Source: Planctomycetota bacterium (lineage in GTDB: Bacteria > Planctomycetota > PUPC01 > JACPCR01). Taken from it: a stretch of 42,366 bases of DNA. Within the stretch, counting starts at the first letter, position 1. Each line of letters begins with the position of its first letter. The position numbers and the translations under genes were made by a program. Location of the stretch: positions 1 to 42,366 of the forward strand of contig JACPCR010000102.1 in the NCBI GenBank assembly GCA_016179685.1. Reading direction: 5' to 3'. The notes under the pieces are model-generated. The model did no database searches, had not been told where the DNA came from, and saw only the letters and a program-made list of their open reading frames with translations. Below are positions 1 to 8,138 of the stretch, one piece after another.

Positions 1-60
1 TCGCAGGTGAGGGCCACTGACGTTGCCAAGAACAAGCCGCTGGACATGCTTCGTAACTAG
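1..60 (+). CDS. Pseudopilin-like protein, 3' end only (partial)
   Basis: The window opens inside a gene whose last 19 codons (ending VAKNKPLDMLRN, then TAG at 58-60) repeat the final 19 codons of the complete pseudopilin gene at 223-807. At DNA level 59 of 60 bases match; only the last base of the stop codon differs (TAG here, TAA there), and similarity mostly ends right after it. This is therefore the 3' end of an upstream tandem paralogue, on the same strand and followed by its own terminator. The rest of the gene lies outside the window. Confidence 0.85.
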   Translation, partial: SQVRATDVAKNKPLDMLRN

Positions 61-79
61 GCGATACGCAGACCTTTAA

Positions 80-122
80 GGGTGGCCATGGGCTTATTCG
101 CCCATGGCCACCCTTTTTTTTT
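80..122 (+). terminator. Rho-independent terminator of the first pseudopilin copy
   Basis: A perfect 14-bp stem (80-93 pairing with 100-113) with a 6-nt loop (94-99) is followed directly by nine T (114-122). It lies 20 bases after the stop codon at 58-60. The sequence ACCTTTAAGG just before the stem also precedes the second pilin terminator. Confidence 0.95.
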
Positions 123-135
123 GCGGCGCCGGGTC

Positions 136-163
136 TTGACAGCCAGGAATACTTTGGTATACT
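136..163 (+). promoter_or_regulatory. Sigma-70-type promoter for the pseudopilin gene
   Basis: TTGACA (136-141) and TATACT (158-163) are separated by 16 bases, a near-consensus housekeeping promoter. Transcription would start near 170 and give a leader of about 50 bases before the ATG at 223. The promoter sits between the terminator of the upstream copy and this gene, so each tandem copy probably has its own transcription unit. Confidence 0.85.
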
Positions 164-222
164 CGGGCGTTGTTCAAGTGTACTTCTCTGTTTGCGTTCC
201 TTAATTGAAAGGGGGTGAGAAA

Positions 223-807
223 ATGAAAAAGGGAGCGAAGAAGGGATTTACGCTGATTGAGCTACTCGTCGTTATTGCCATCATTGCTATTCTTGCTGGA
301 ATGTTGCTGCCCGCTCTCGCGCGTGCGCGCGAGGAGGCACGCAAGATGAAGTGCAAGAACAACCTGCGTCAGTTGGGCACAGGTATGGCCCAGTATATCG
401 ACCAGTTCGGCAAGGGTCGGTATTACACGTGGCCATCGCAGAAGGCGGCTTCGTTCAACGGCGCCCAGTGGATTATTTCTCTCTACTGGGTTTCCCTCTT
501 GAACGAGCCCGATCTGTATATCTGCCCCAGCACGGTGGACGATAATGACAAGGGCGGGCGACTGGGAAGAAAGTTTACTCCCATGTCTCCTACGGACGTG
601 TCCTATGCTGGTCGTAACGGTATCAAGGGAGTCGTCGTGGACAAGATGCCCACGTCAACCGTCCAGATGTCGGACGACAACGACGACCCGGAGAACCATG
701 ACGACGGCATCAACGTGTTGTTCTTCGACGCTCACGTGGAGTTCACCTCGCAGGTGAGGGCCACTGACGTTGCCAAGAACAAGCCGCTGGACATGCTTCG
801 TAACTAA
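223..807 (+). CDS. Type IV/II pseudopilin with H-X9-DG-like C-terminus
   Basis: A 194-residue secreted pilin-like protein. The start is a short basic leader ending in Gly8, followed by the prepilin methylation/cleavage motif (Phe9, Thr10, Leu11, Ile12, Glu13 of FTLIELL) and one hydrophobic helix. A prepilin peptidase would cut after Gly8. The C-terminal part carries NHDDGINVLFFDAHVEF, close to the H-X9-DG signature of pseudopilin-like proteins abundant in planctomycetes and relatives, with DA in place of DG. ATG 223 is preferred to the upstream in-frame TTG at 205 because a strong Shine-Dalgarno stretch (GGGGGTGAG, 211-219) precedes it. It is the second of two tandem paralogues. The exact role (pilus, secretion pseudopilus or surface protein) is not shown. 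Confidence 0.9.
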   Translation: MKKGAKKGFTLIELLVVIAIIAILAGMLLPALARAREEARKMKCKNNLRQLGTGMAQYIDQFGKGRYYTWPSQKAASFNGAQWIISLYWVSLLNEPDLYICPSTVDDNDKGGRLGRKFTPMSPTDVSYAGRNGIKGVVVDKMPTSTVQMSDDNDDPENHDDGINVLFFDAHVEFTSQVRATDVAKNKPLDMLRN

Positions 808-831
808 GCTCAGCAGCAGGAAAACCTTTAA

Positions 832-869
832 GGCAGCCACAAGTTCATCTTGTGGCTGCCTTTTCTTTT
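832..869 (+). terminator. Rho-independent terminator after the pseudopilin gene
   Basis: A perfect 12-bp stem (832-843 with 849-860), loop TTCAT (844-848), then a T-rich tail (861-869). The stem sequence is unrelated to the terminator at 80-122, but both are preceded by ACCTTTAAGG. Confidence 0.9.
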
Positions 870-910
870 GCCATGTTGAGTCTTTCGAAGATGGGACCGA
901 GTATCTTGCC

Positions 911-3562
911 GTGAATCCTAAGGCAAGTCGGCCGGGAAGAGTCCGGCACTGTTTCCGTCACGATTCTTATGGTTGGATACTCTTCATAACGGCCTGCCTC
1001 TCTCTCCTCTATTGCCCTTTCCTCCTTCAGGGCAAAATCCCTCTCAATGCTGATTGGGTCGTCCACCACTTCCACCCGTGGAAAGACCCGACCGTCCAGG
1101 TCCAAAACACCGAACTGGACGACCCTGCGCTCAATGTCTATCCCTTGCAGCTTGAAGCCGACCGGAGGCTCGGGGAAGGCATCGTGCCGCTTTGGAATCC
1201 CCATATCGCCGCCGGCATGCCCCTTCTGGCGGACAATGCCTCCTTCCCATTCGCCCCCCTCAGACTGCTGACACGGCCCCTGGGCTTCCTCTGGTCGTTC
1301 ACGCTGATGCCCTTGATTCAGCTCTGTATTCTGGCCGCCGGCGCCTATGCCCTGAGCCGCGAGCTCGGACTTAGCCGCCGGAGCGCCTGCATCACTTCAC
1401 TCATCGCCTGCTTCTCCGAAACCTCAATGGTCTGGCTGGAGTTCCAGTTCTGGCTGGGCGCCGTGTGCTGGATGCCCTGGACAACCGTTTTCCTCGCCAG
1501 GACGCTGCTTCCAGGAGGCTGGCCATGCCTCGGGCCCGCGGCACTCACTCTGGGCTTCGCATTCCTTGGCGGCCAAGCCCAGGTGGCCTCATACGCCGCG
1601 GCCTTCTCCATCGGCCTGGCGGTTGTCATGACTTGGCATCAGCCACCGGCCACCCATCGCCTCCGCATCATCTCCAAGACCGCCGCAATCATCGCACTTT
1701 GCGGACTGCTCGGGTTCTTCCTCGCCGCTACTCAGATTCTGACTACCGCTGAACTCGTGCGGCAGGGTTACCGTCCCCCCAACCGGTATGAGTCCCAGAA
1801 TTATCTTCGGGTCTTTGAACTGCTCACCTACCCCTTCCCCGATTTCTTCGGAAACCCAGGCAACCGGGACTTTGTGGGTGGAAGCTTCTTCAGAAGCTCC
1901 TACCTTGGCAAGCATGGCGGTTTCGTCGGCACACTGAGCCTGTTCCTGGCCATCTGGGGCGCATCGGCGTGTCGTCACACTCGAGTTCCCCGCTTCCTCA
2001 CCCTGGTGGCCTCCGGCCTATTGCTGACCCTCCTCGTGCTCAGGCCACCCGTCCACCAATTCATCACCGATCTCCTGCCCTGGTTTGGGCAGGTTCACCA
2101 CAAACGCGTCCTATTCCTCTATTCCTTCAGCGTGGGTTTGCTGGCTGGATATGGTCTCGAAGACCTTTTGAAAAACACGATTCGTTCCAGATTGACGGCC
2201 GTCTCGGCCGCCATCTGGCTGGCTGCTGGCCTCCTGGCGATGCTGTTCGCCGTAGAGACCCTGTTGCATTTCACCGGGCTTTCGAATGGTAAGGAACAAC
2301 TTCCCCTGCTACTTCAGCACCTTGCCCAACAGCAAGAGCGGTTTCGCACGCTGTTCTTGTGGCCCTCCGTCATTTTCCCGCTGGCCAGCCTGATTGTTGC
2401 ATCCCTTTGCCTCCTGACCACACTCGCCGTGGGATTTCAGGATTTGTCCTCGAATGAATTTGGGCCGATCTCCAGGCCGCTCAGACGATTTATCCTTTTT
2501 TGTATAAAGGCTTTATGCGCATTGCCCGCCTTGAAAAAAATGTTAACGCCAACGGCGATGCCCGTTGCCCTTGCCGCCGAGCTCCTTTTCTTCGGTTGCC
2601 GCTACAACCCGTTCGTGGACCCCGCTCTGGTCTGCCCGGAAACCGAAGCCATTCGCTGGCTGCGCGACCACGCCGCCTCCGAACGGATTTGCGGAATCGA
2701 CCCCCCTATCCCACCTGTTTCGGCCGAAACCATTGACTCCTTGCAGGTGGCTCTTTCGCCCCAATTCCTCGAACTTCGTGAAAATCTATTGCGAGCCCGG
2801 TGGAAAGGCGATCTCCTCCCGCCCGACACTGCGCTTGCCTTCAGATTGAACGACGTACGGGCGAAGGAGTCCCTTCTCACCATCCGCTACCGGCTATTCA
2901 TGGAGACGCTCAGGACGCTGGCCGATGTGCCGATCCTGGCGACGGCCCACTTTGGTGACCTTCAATCGCCCCTGTACCATCTTCTGGGCGTGCGCTATTT
3001 CCTTCTCGCCTCGACACCCCAACAGTTGCCGCAGGGATTCGAGTCCGTCTATTCCGGTGAGATTTGCATCCTGCGCAACTCCCGGGCGTTCCCCAGGGCC
3101 TTTGTGGTGCACCGCGCCCTGGTGACCGCACGCCCTGAAGCCCTGACAGCCCTTCTGGAGTCCCATGATTGGAACTGGGACGATATCGCACTCGTGGAAG
3201 TGCCCCCTCCGAACTGGTCCTCGCACACGACGCCTGCTGCTCCCGTTACCTTGCCGGTCATCTCCTTCGATAGTCCCCATGAGATTCAGATGCGGGTGCC
3301 CGCCGGGACATCTGGCCTGCTCATCCTGACGGATGCTTTCGACCCTGGATGGCGAGCCTATCTCGACGGCGTGCAGGCCGCGGCCGTCCCCGTGGATATC
3401 CTCTTCCGGGGCATCTGGCTGCCTCCCGCAGATTCGACCCGGGACCGCGAGGTTCGGTGGGTCTATCACCCTCGGTCATTCCTTCTCGGGGCGGCCTTGA
3501 GTTGTATGGCCCTGGCCGTGCTGGCCGCCACCGCCTCTTTCCTGAGCGTCAGACGTTCGTAG
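911..3562 (+). CDS. YfhO-family multi-pass membrane protein
   Basis: About 883 residues from a GTG at 911. The frame stays open further upstream, but that part overlaps the pilin gene and its terminator. The first hydrophobic segment (ILFITACLSLLYCPFLL) comes about 20 residues after GTG 911, and many more membrane segments follow over the first 550 residues. The C-terminal part has the family signature of YfhO-like proteins: DPGWRAYLDG, then a PV..LFRG.WLPP stretch and a closing membrane helix. YfhO proteins are linked to glycosylation of cell-envelope polymers such as lipoteichoic acid in Bacillus; the polymer modified here is unknown. No clear Shine-Dalgarno is visible, so the start is uncertain. 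It stands alone downstream of a terminator. Confidence 0.8.
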   Translation: MNPKASRPGRVRHCFRHDSYGWILFITACLSLLYCPFLLQGKIPLNADWVVHHFHPWKDPTVQVQNTELDDPALNVYPLQLEADRRLGEGIVPLWNPHIAAGMPLLADNASFPFAPLRLLTRPLGFLWSFTLMPLIQLCILAAGAYALSRELGLSRRSACITSLIACFSETSMVWLEFQFWLGAVCWMPWTTVFLARTLLPGGWPCLGPAALTLGFAFLGGQAQVASYAAAFSIGLAVVMTWHQPPATHRLRIISKTAAIIALCGLLGFFLAATQILTTAELVRQGYRPPNRYESQNYLRVFELLTYPFPDFFGNPGNRDFVGGSFFRSSYLGKHGGFVGTLSLFLAIWGASACRHTRVPRFLTLVASGLLLTLLVLRPPVHQFITDLLPWFGQVHHKRVLFLYSFSVGLLAGYGLEDLLKNTIRSRLTAVSAAIWLAAGLLAMLFAVETLLHFTGLSNGKEQLPLLLQHLAQQQERFRTLFLWPSVIFPLASLIVASLCLLTTLAVGFQDLSSNEFGPISRPLRRFILFCIKALCALPALKKMLTPTAMPVALAAELLFFGCRYNPFVDPALVCPETEAIRWLRDHAASERICGIDPPIPPVSAETIDSLQVALSPQFLELRENLLRARWKGDLLPPDTALAFRLNDVRAKESLLTIRYRLFMETLRTLADVPILATAHFGDLQSPLYHLLGVRYFLLASTPQQLPQGFESVYSGEICILRNSRAFPRAFVVHRALVTARPEALTALLESHDWNWDDIALVEVPPPNWSSHTTPAAPVTLPVISFDSPHEIQMRVPAGTSGLLILTDAFDPGWRAYLDGVQAAAVPVDILFRGIWLPPADSTRDREVRWVYHPRSFLLGAALSCMALAVLAATASFLSVRRS

Positions 3563-3665
3563 CTTCCCAATAAGTTCGGGGAATCACTATAGATAAGACA
3601 TTTTTTTAAAATCACTTACGTCTTCTTTGGTTTCGGAAAGAATCCGCGGTAAGACTGCCGAGCGC

Positions 3666-4826
3666 CTACGGGAAGCGTTCCAGACCCGCCTGGATGACGC
3701 AGCAGGCCTGTTCGAGCTGTTCCCGGCTATGAGTGGCCATCAGGCTCAGCCGCAACCTGCTGGTGCCCTCGGGCACGGTAGGCGGCCGGATGGCTGGCGA
3801 CAGAATTCCCTTCTCGAGAAGGAACTGCGAAAGCTGGACGGCCCGGCCTGCCTCTCCCACGAGAACGGGGATCATGGGCGAGAGAATGGGAGGCGGCTTG
3901 TAGCCCAGTCTTTCCCACATCCACAAGACGTGCCCTTGGAGCGTTTGGCGAAGTTCGGGTTCGGACCGGACGATCCGTACGGCGGAGCGAGCGGCCTCGC
4001 AGATGGCGGGAGGGATAGCCGTCGTATAGATGAAGGTACGTGCTCTGTTCCGGAGGAACTCGATGAGCTTGCGGCTTCCGGTGACGAATCCGCCCACGCA
4101 TCCGAGGGCTTTGCTGAGGGTGCCGATCTTCACCGGGATGGCTGATTCGACTCCCAGCTCCTCAGCGGCGCCGCGGCCATGGGCCCCGAGAACACCCGTG
4201 CCGTGCGCTTCATCGATCATGACCAGGGCGTCATAGCGGTCCGCAAGTCCTACGATCTCCCTCAGGGGCGCAATGTCTCCGTCCATGCTGAAGACGGAGT
4301 CCGTCACGATGAGTCGGCGGCGGAAGGTGCTGCCCCGCCCCAGGGCCCCCTCCAGAGCATCCATGTCCCCGTGTCCGTAGACGCGAAAGGTCGCCTCAGA
4401 CAGCCTGCAAGCGTCCATCAGGCTCGCATGATTCCAACGATCGCCCAGAATCAAGTCTCCTTTCTCCACGAGGGAGCGGATCGTGCCCAGGTTCGCCATG
4501 TAGCCCGTGGGAAACACCAGGGCCGACTCGGCCCCCTCGAAAGCGGCGAGTTCCGCCTCCAAGTCCTCGTGAGGTCGCATATGACCCGAAACAAGCCTGG
4601 ATGCGGCGGCCCCCACGCCATATCGATCGATCGCCGCCTTGGCCGCCTCGCGTATCTCCTCCCTGTCCGCCAGTCCCAGGTAATTGTTCGAGCACAGGCA
4701 CAGGACTCGCCGACCGCACAGCTCCACTGTGGCGCCCTGACTGCCCTCGATCGTTCGAAGCTCGCGGAACAGGCCCTGCCGGCGAAGTTCCTCGATCCCT
4801 TCGTCCAGAAAATTGAGCTGGCTCAT
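3666..4826 (-). CDS. bioF: 8-amino-7-oxononanoate synthase-like PLP enzyme (alpha-oxoamine synthase)
   Basis: A 386-residue fold-type I PLP enzyme of the alpha-oxoamine synthase family, which condenses an acyl-CoA with an amino acid with loss of CO2 (pimeloyl-thioester plus alanine for BioF, acetyl-CoA plus glycine for Kbl). Visible motifs: SNNYLGL near 46-52, SRLVSGH near 76-82, NH at 132-133 for PLP stacking, DEAHGTGVLG at 205-214, and the PLP lysine K239 in GTLSKALG. The length fits BioF (about 385). No other biotin gene is in the window, so a glycine C-acetyltransferase-like or other alpha-oxoamine role remains possible. The ATG at 4826 is the first plausible start; no strong ribosome site is visible. 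Confidence 0.8.
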   Translation of the reverse strand: MSQLNFLDEGIEELRRQGLFRELRTIEGSQGATVELCGRRVLCLCSNNYLGLADREEIREAAKAAIDRYGVGAAASRLVSGHMRPHEDLEAELAAFEGAESALVFPTGYMANLGTIRSLVEKGDLILGDRWNHASLMDACRLSEATFRVYGHGDMDALEGALGRGSTFRRRLIVTDSVFSMDGDIAPLREIVGLADRYDALVMIDEAHGTGVLGAHGRGAAEELGVESAIPVKIGTLSKALGCVGGFVTGSRKLIEFLRNRARTFIYTTAIPPAICEAARSAVRIVRSEPELRQTLQGHVLWMWERLGYKPPPILSPMIPVLVGEAGRAVQLSQFLLEKGILSPAIRPPTVPEGTSRLRLSLMATHSREQLEQACCVIQAGLERFP

Positions 4827-4904
4827 CCGTCGTACCCCAGAAGCGCCCCGCTAAAGTCTTAGGGTGTAACTCCTCCGCGCCCGCTAGCGCGGGCGGCACG
4901 CGGT

Positions 4905-5030
4905 GAAGTTGAAAGGTGCCCCGCCAGACTTGTCCCAGTGGGAGGCGGGTCGGGTGTCCGTTGATTCCTGAACCCTGAACCCTGACACCTTTTGCACCCT
5001 TGTTGGATTGCGGGCTTCGCCCGCCTTAAG
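4905..5030 (+). repeat. Dispersed intergenic repeat B, copy 1
   Basis: This stretch matches 42061-42181 almost base for base, in the same orientation. The main differences are about six substitutions and an extra AACCCTG unit (tandem AACCCTG around 4970-4983). It contains two potential hairpins: CCCGCC...GGCGGG (4920-4949) and GCGGGCTTCGCCCGC (5010-5023), ending in CTTAAG. Weaker similarity continues left to about 4857, and both copies have GCTAAAGTCTTA further upstream. The 323-base gap between bioF (-) and fur (+) is otherwise empty apart from a GC-rich palindrome near 4876-4895. Confidence 0.8.
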
Positions 5031-5182
5031 GGAGATCATTGCGTCTGTTACTCCTCATCTTGCTTTCTTGTCTCTTTATGGGCTTCATCTACAGGATGAG
5101 TCCGGCCTCGCTTGACGCCTGAAAACCCGTCGGATAACGTCCGTTCATCATGCGGCACGCCTCCTCTCGAACGCTCCCCGGA

Positions 5183-5635
5183 ATGTCCAAGGAAGCGGAA
5201 ATCTTTCAGGGTTTTCTCCGCAAGAATGGGCTCAAATTCACTCCCGAGCGCGTCATTATACTCCGCCTGGTGTTCGAGACTCATGAGCATTTTGACGCAG
5301 AAGAGCTGTTCATGGCAGTGCGCCGGGCCGGAGAACGGGTCTCCAAGGCCACCATCTACCGCACCCTGGACATCCTGGTCGAAAGCGGCCTGGTGAGGCG
5401 GCACACCTTCGACGACCGTCAGGCGCGCTACGAGCATATCTTCGGCCACAAATACCACGAGCATCTCCACTGCCTCTCCTGCCATAGAATCTTCGAATTC
5501 ACCCATGAGGACCTGGACCGCATCCAGGCCAGCGTCTGCGAGCGCTACAAGTTCACCCCGGCTTCCCGATCCTTTTTCATTTCCGGCTACTGCTCCCGCT
5601 GCTCGCCACCGCCTCTCCCTCATCCGGAAACCTGA
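5183..5635 (+). CDS. fur: Fur-family metal-responsive transcription regulator
   Basis: A Fur/Zur/PerR-type repressor, 150 residues from ATG 5183 (161 from the alternative ATG at 5150; neither has a good ribosome site). The winged-helix part includes RVSKATIYRTLDIL, the typical Fur DNA-recognition helix. A His-rich metal site follows (GHKYHEHLHC), and two CxxC pairs (C-L-S-C in the middle and YCSRC near the end) would hold the structural zinc. The family binds DNA as a metal-loaded dimer to control iron, zinc or peroxide genes. Sequence alone does not settle which metal is sensed. No iron-uptake genes are adjacent, and it is divergent from bioF across repeat B. Confidence 0.85.
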   Translation: MSKEAEIFQGFLRKNGLKFTPERVIILRLVFETHEHFDAEELFMAVRRAGERVSKATIYRTLDILVESGLVRRHTFDDRQARYEHIFGHKYHEHLHCLSCHRIFEFTHEDLDRIQASVCERYKFTPASRSFFISGYCSRCSPPPLPHPET

Positions 5636-5681
5636 CGCGCCGTTCCTCCCTGGTCGGCGCTCCTGTCTGCGCCACTGCGGG

Positions 5682-7679
5682 TTAGCCGTCATGGCTCATC
5701 CCGGCGGGATGCGCCATGATGGCTAGAGCATAAAACAAAGCCACCACCAGGGTCAGATGCCGGTATCCCAGAACCAGGGAGACGTATTCGAAGAAGCCCC
5801 CGGCCAGCGCACCCAGAAGATTCGAGGCGAATCCGACGTCGGCATCCCGGGTCTCGCTGAAGAACCGGCTGAAGAGCAGATTAGCAAAGAAGATGGGCGA
5901 GAAAAGGATGGCGCTGGCCAGGAGATAGCGGAGCAGCCAGTTGCCCAGAAGAAGTCGTTCGAGCGGAATGAAGTAATTCAAGGCAAGGGAGAGGGCCAGC
6001 GCTGTGCCTAGCGGCCAGGCCCGGCTGATGCGCACTTTGGAGACGATGCCATTGGCGAGGAGGACCGCCAGAAGGATGGCAAAGAAGACGAGCGCATTGA
6101 CGAGCCAGGTTGAACCGAAAAGCAGGGCGAACTGGACGAGGGACTTCGCTTCGAGGAGAAAGAACCCGGCGCCCATGAAGAAAAAGTGCCAGGAAAAGAC
6201 CGCTGGGCCCCGCTCCCTTCCGCGGGCGGCCCACACCGCCGCCAGGCTGATCGGGATCAGCATGCCGAACAGAGCCAGGTACTGCGCCGGGATCGCCGGC
6301 CGCTGCAAGTAAGTGAACGGCCAGTCATCCGTGGCGCTGGCCAGTGAAGCGTCTTCCCGAAAGGCCCCGGGCCGCACGTCCGGCGGCAGCCGATCCATCC
6401 CCGGCCCCACCATCAACACCGCCGGCAGCAGCTCCTCCTGACCCCAGACGTACACCAGCGGCTTCTGCCGGAAAACCTCCTCCAGCATCTTGGCCAGCTT
6501 CTGGATGTACCAGTACTCCCGGTAATAATTGTAGAGAGCAAACACCCCGTCGGGCTTCAAACGCTCGCGAACCGCCTGAAAACATTCCCGGGTGAAGAGA
6601 AAGTTCTCGAGCCGCAGACTCGTATAGCTACTGGCCAGCGTGAGGGAGTCGGGAAGAGCGAACAATACCAGGTCATACTTCTTCTCCGTCTTCCTCAGAA
6701 ATGCCCTGCCGTCGTCCACGGCGACCTCTACCCGAGGATCCTGGTAGGGCAGGCTCGGATGCAGTTTGCTGCCGAGGTCCAGGATGACGGGATCGATCTC
6801 AACAGCGTCCACGCGCCGGACCCCGTACGACAGCGCAACGGCCACGTCGCTGCCGCCGCCCGCGCCGATGATCAGCACGTCCTCCAGCCGCTTCTCCGTC
6901 CCCAGCACCTGGTAAGGAGTATGGTACATCTTGCCCGTCCACTCCGGGCCCGGCGGGACCAGCACCTGATGCCCGACCCCGTTGACTTGCAAATCCCAGC
7001 CGACGGATGTTCCGGCCCGAACGTGCGGTGAAAGACGAATCTTGTAGTAGGGCGACCAGTAGACGTCTCCCGCCTGCTCGAGCCCCAAGAAGGCCAGGAT
7101 GGCCACCGCGGCCACGCCCTGGTCGATCCGCCACCGTTTCCAGCACAGCACGAAGAACCCGCCCAGGGACAGGCCGAACCAGATGATGGGCGGCGCGCCA
7201 ACGAACGCCAGGGCGGTGTAGACCAGGATGCCTGCGAGGCTTCCGAGGATGTTCAGCGTGTAGGCCCGGAGAGGAGGCAAGGCTTTGAGAAGCCCCCCGA
7301 GAGGCTGGGCCAGGCACGCCATCAGGCCCCCAAGGGAGAGAAAGAGGAGAGGAATGAGAATCCACAGGGGGACAGGATTGGCCCTGGCCGTCGCCTGGAA
7401 ATGCAGTTCCTCCTGCATCGGGATGCCGGCCTCGAACGTGAAGGACTGCACCACGGCCACCACGCCGGCCAGCCCCAGGGGAAACCATCTGAAAAGATCC
7501 CCTCTTTCAACCCGTACGAGACACCCAATACCTATCCCCAGGAGGCAGGACATCAGGACGAAGTTGGTGAAGTATCCCACGTAGTAGACGTTCGCCGCTA
7601 TCCAACGGATCAGGGCCAGCTCGAAAAAGAGGAGCAGGAGGCTGAGGAAAAACAGCCTGAACGGAAGTGATAAATTCAT
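5682..7679 (-). CDS. Membrane protein fused to a spermidine-synthase-like domain
   Basis: A 665-residue protein with membrane helices at both ends. Roughly six hydrophobic segments lie in residues 5-200; a class I methyltransferase fold of spermidine-synthase type spans about 225-420; more hydrophobic segments lie in about 450-660. The nucleotide-binding motifs are intact: VLIIGAGGGSDVA (268-280), VEIDP (293-297) and DDGRAF (322-327). The D-S-T-D-P-type catalytic stretch of true spermidine synthases is replaced by LFALPDSLTLAS (339-350), so polyamine synthesis is unlikely or altered. Such fused membrane spermidine-synthase-like proteins are common in uncultured bacteria and their substrates are unknown. 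ATG 7679 starts just outside the tRNA-Ala promoter. Confidence 0.8.
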   Translation of the reverse strand: MNLSLPFRLFFLSLLLLFFELALIRWIAANVYYVGYFTNFVLMSCLLGIGIGCLVRVERGDLFRWFPLGLAGVVAVVQSFTFEAGIPMQEELHFQATARANPVPLWILIPLLFLSLGGLMACLAQPLGGLLKALPPLRAYTLNILGSLAGILVYTALAFVGAPPIIWFGLSLGGFFVLCWKRWRIDQGVAAVAILAFLGLEQAGDVYWSPYYKIRLSPHVRAGTSVGWDLQVNGVGHQVLVPPGPEWTGKMYHTPYQVLGTEKRLEDVLIIGAGGGSDVAVALSYGVRRVDAVEIDPVILDLGSKLHPSLPYQDPRVEVAVDDGRAFLRKTEKKYDLVLFALPDSLTLASSYTSLRLENFLFTRECFQAVRERLKPDGVFALYNYYREYWYIQKLAKMLEEVFRQKPLVYVWGQEELLPAVLMVGPGMDRLPPDVRPGAFREDASLASATDDWPFTYLQRPAIPAQYLALFGMLIPISLAAVWAARGRERGPAVFSWHFFFMGAGFFLLEAKSLVQFALLFGSTWLVNALVFFAILLAVLLANGIVSKVRISRAWPLGTALALSLALNYFIPLERLLLGNWLLRYLLASAILFSPIFFANLLFSRFFSETRDADVGFASNLLGALAGGFFEYVSLVLGYRHLTLVVALFYALAIMAHPAGMSHDG
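5683..5725. repeat. Inverted repeat at the 3' end of the spermidine-synthase-like gene
   Basis: Arms 5683-5702 and 5706-5725 pair at 18 of 20 positions around a 3-base loop (GGC). The repeat covers the last codons of the minus-strand gene ending at 5682 and lies in the convergent gap after fur. It could stop transcription from either side, but no T-run follows on either strand. Confidence 0.7.
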
Positions 7680-7684
7680 TAGAT

Positions 7685-7713
7685 TTGACAGCCTTGGAGG
7701 GCACTGCTATACT
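7685..7713 (+). promoter_or_regulatory. Sigma-70-type promoter for tRNA-Ala
   Basis: TTGACA (7685-7690) and TATACT (7708-7713) with a 17-base spacer, about 50 bases upstream of the mature tRNA. The words TTGACAGCC and TATACTCG are shared with the pilin promoter at 136-165. Confidence 0.85.
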
Positions 7714-7763
7714 CGACACTCCTGGCTGGGTCAAGCCATTCACTCACCCGGCCCCGATTTCCA

Positions 7764-7839
7764 GGGGGATTAGCTCAGTTGGGAGAGCGACAGGCTGGCA
7801 GTCTGTAGGTCAGGGGTTCGAGCCCCCTATCCTCCACCA
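7764..7839 (+). tRNA. tRNA-Ala (anticodon GGC), CCA end encoded
   Basis: A complete cloverleaf: acceptor GGGGGAT (7764-7770) pairs with ATCCTCC (7829-7835), D-stem GCTC/GAGC, anticodon loop 7795-7801 with GGC at 7797-7799, and a T-arm with loop TTCGAGC. The discriminator A (7836) is followed by a genomically encoded CCA (7837-7839). It decodes GCC/GCU alanine codons. The tRNA-Leu in this window does not encode CCA. Confidence 0.95.
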
Positions 7840-7984
7840 ATTTGCAGCTTCGCAGAGGCGAGCACAACCCGCACGGAAACGCTGCAAAATCCTGCCAAAT
7901 CGCCACTTCTGGCGGTTCCGACTTCCCTGCCTTCGAAACAAATCCTACCGCCTTCCGAACACGGGAAATCCACTCTCACTTTGG

Positions 7985-8029
7985 CTCAGTCCCCTCGGCT
8001 TCGTAGTTGATAAATTCACGGGGACTGAG
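7985..8029. other. Hairpin in the tRNA-Ala to enolase-family gap
   Basis: CTCAGTCCCC (7985-7994) pairs perfectly with GGGGACTGAG (8020-8029) across a 25-base loop. No T-run follows, so a terminator role is doubtful. The rest of the 299-base gap (7840-8138) shows only the short core at 8082-8097 and no recognisable gene. Confidence 0.55.
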
Positions 8030-8081
8030 GTAGGTTAAATTCGTCATCCGAGCCAGGAGGCGGCCGGCCATCAAATTTTCT

Positions 8082-8097
8082 AAGTGCACCCGCATTT
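8082..8097. repeat. Hairpin-core repeat C1 (degenerate, short stem)
   Basis: AAGTGC-ACCC-GCATTT: a 6-bp stem (one G-T pair) with loop ACCC. It carries the same apical core as the long hairpins at 13035-13078, 13200-13247, 24696-24737 and 34967-35003, but has no extended stem. It sits 41 bases upstream of the enolase-family start. Confidence 0.55.
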
Positions 8098-8138
8098 GCT
8101 CACTCGCCTGCTAGCGTTATCCCATTCGCAACTCCTCT

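Noticed and set aside
3563..3610. Terminator after the YfhO-like gene
   Set aside because: A T-run exists near 3600, but the nearest possible stem (TTCCC/GGGAA) is only 5 bp and ends about 20 bases earlier.
5048..5692. Minus-strand open frame opposite fur
   Set aside because: The plus strand encodes a clear Fur protein with all motifs; the antisense frame has none.
7840..8138. Phage or island attachment site at tRNA-Ala
   Set aside because: No integrase and no second copy of the tRNA 3' end is visible in the window.
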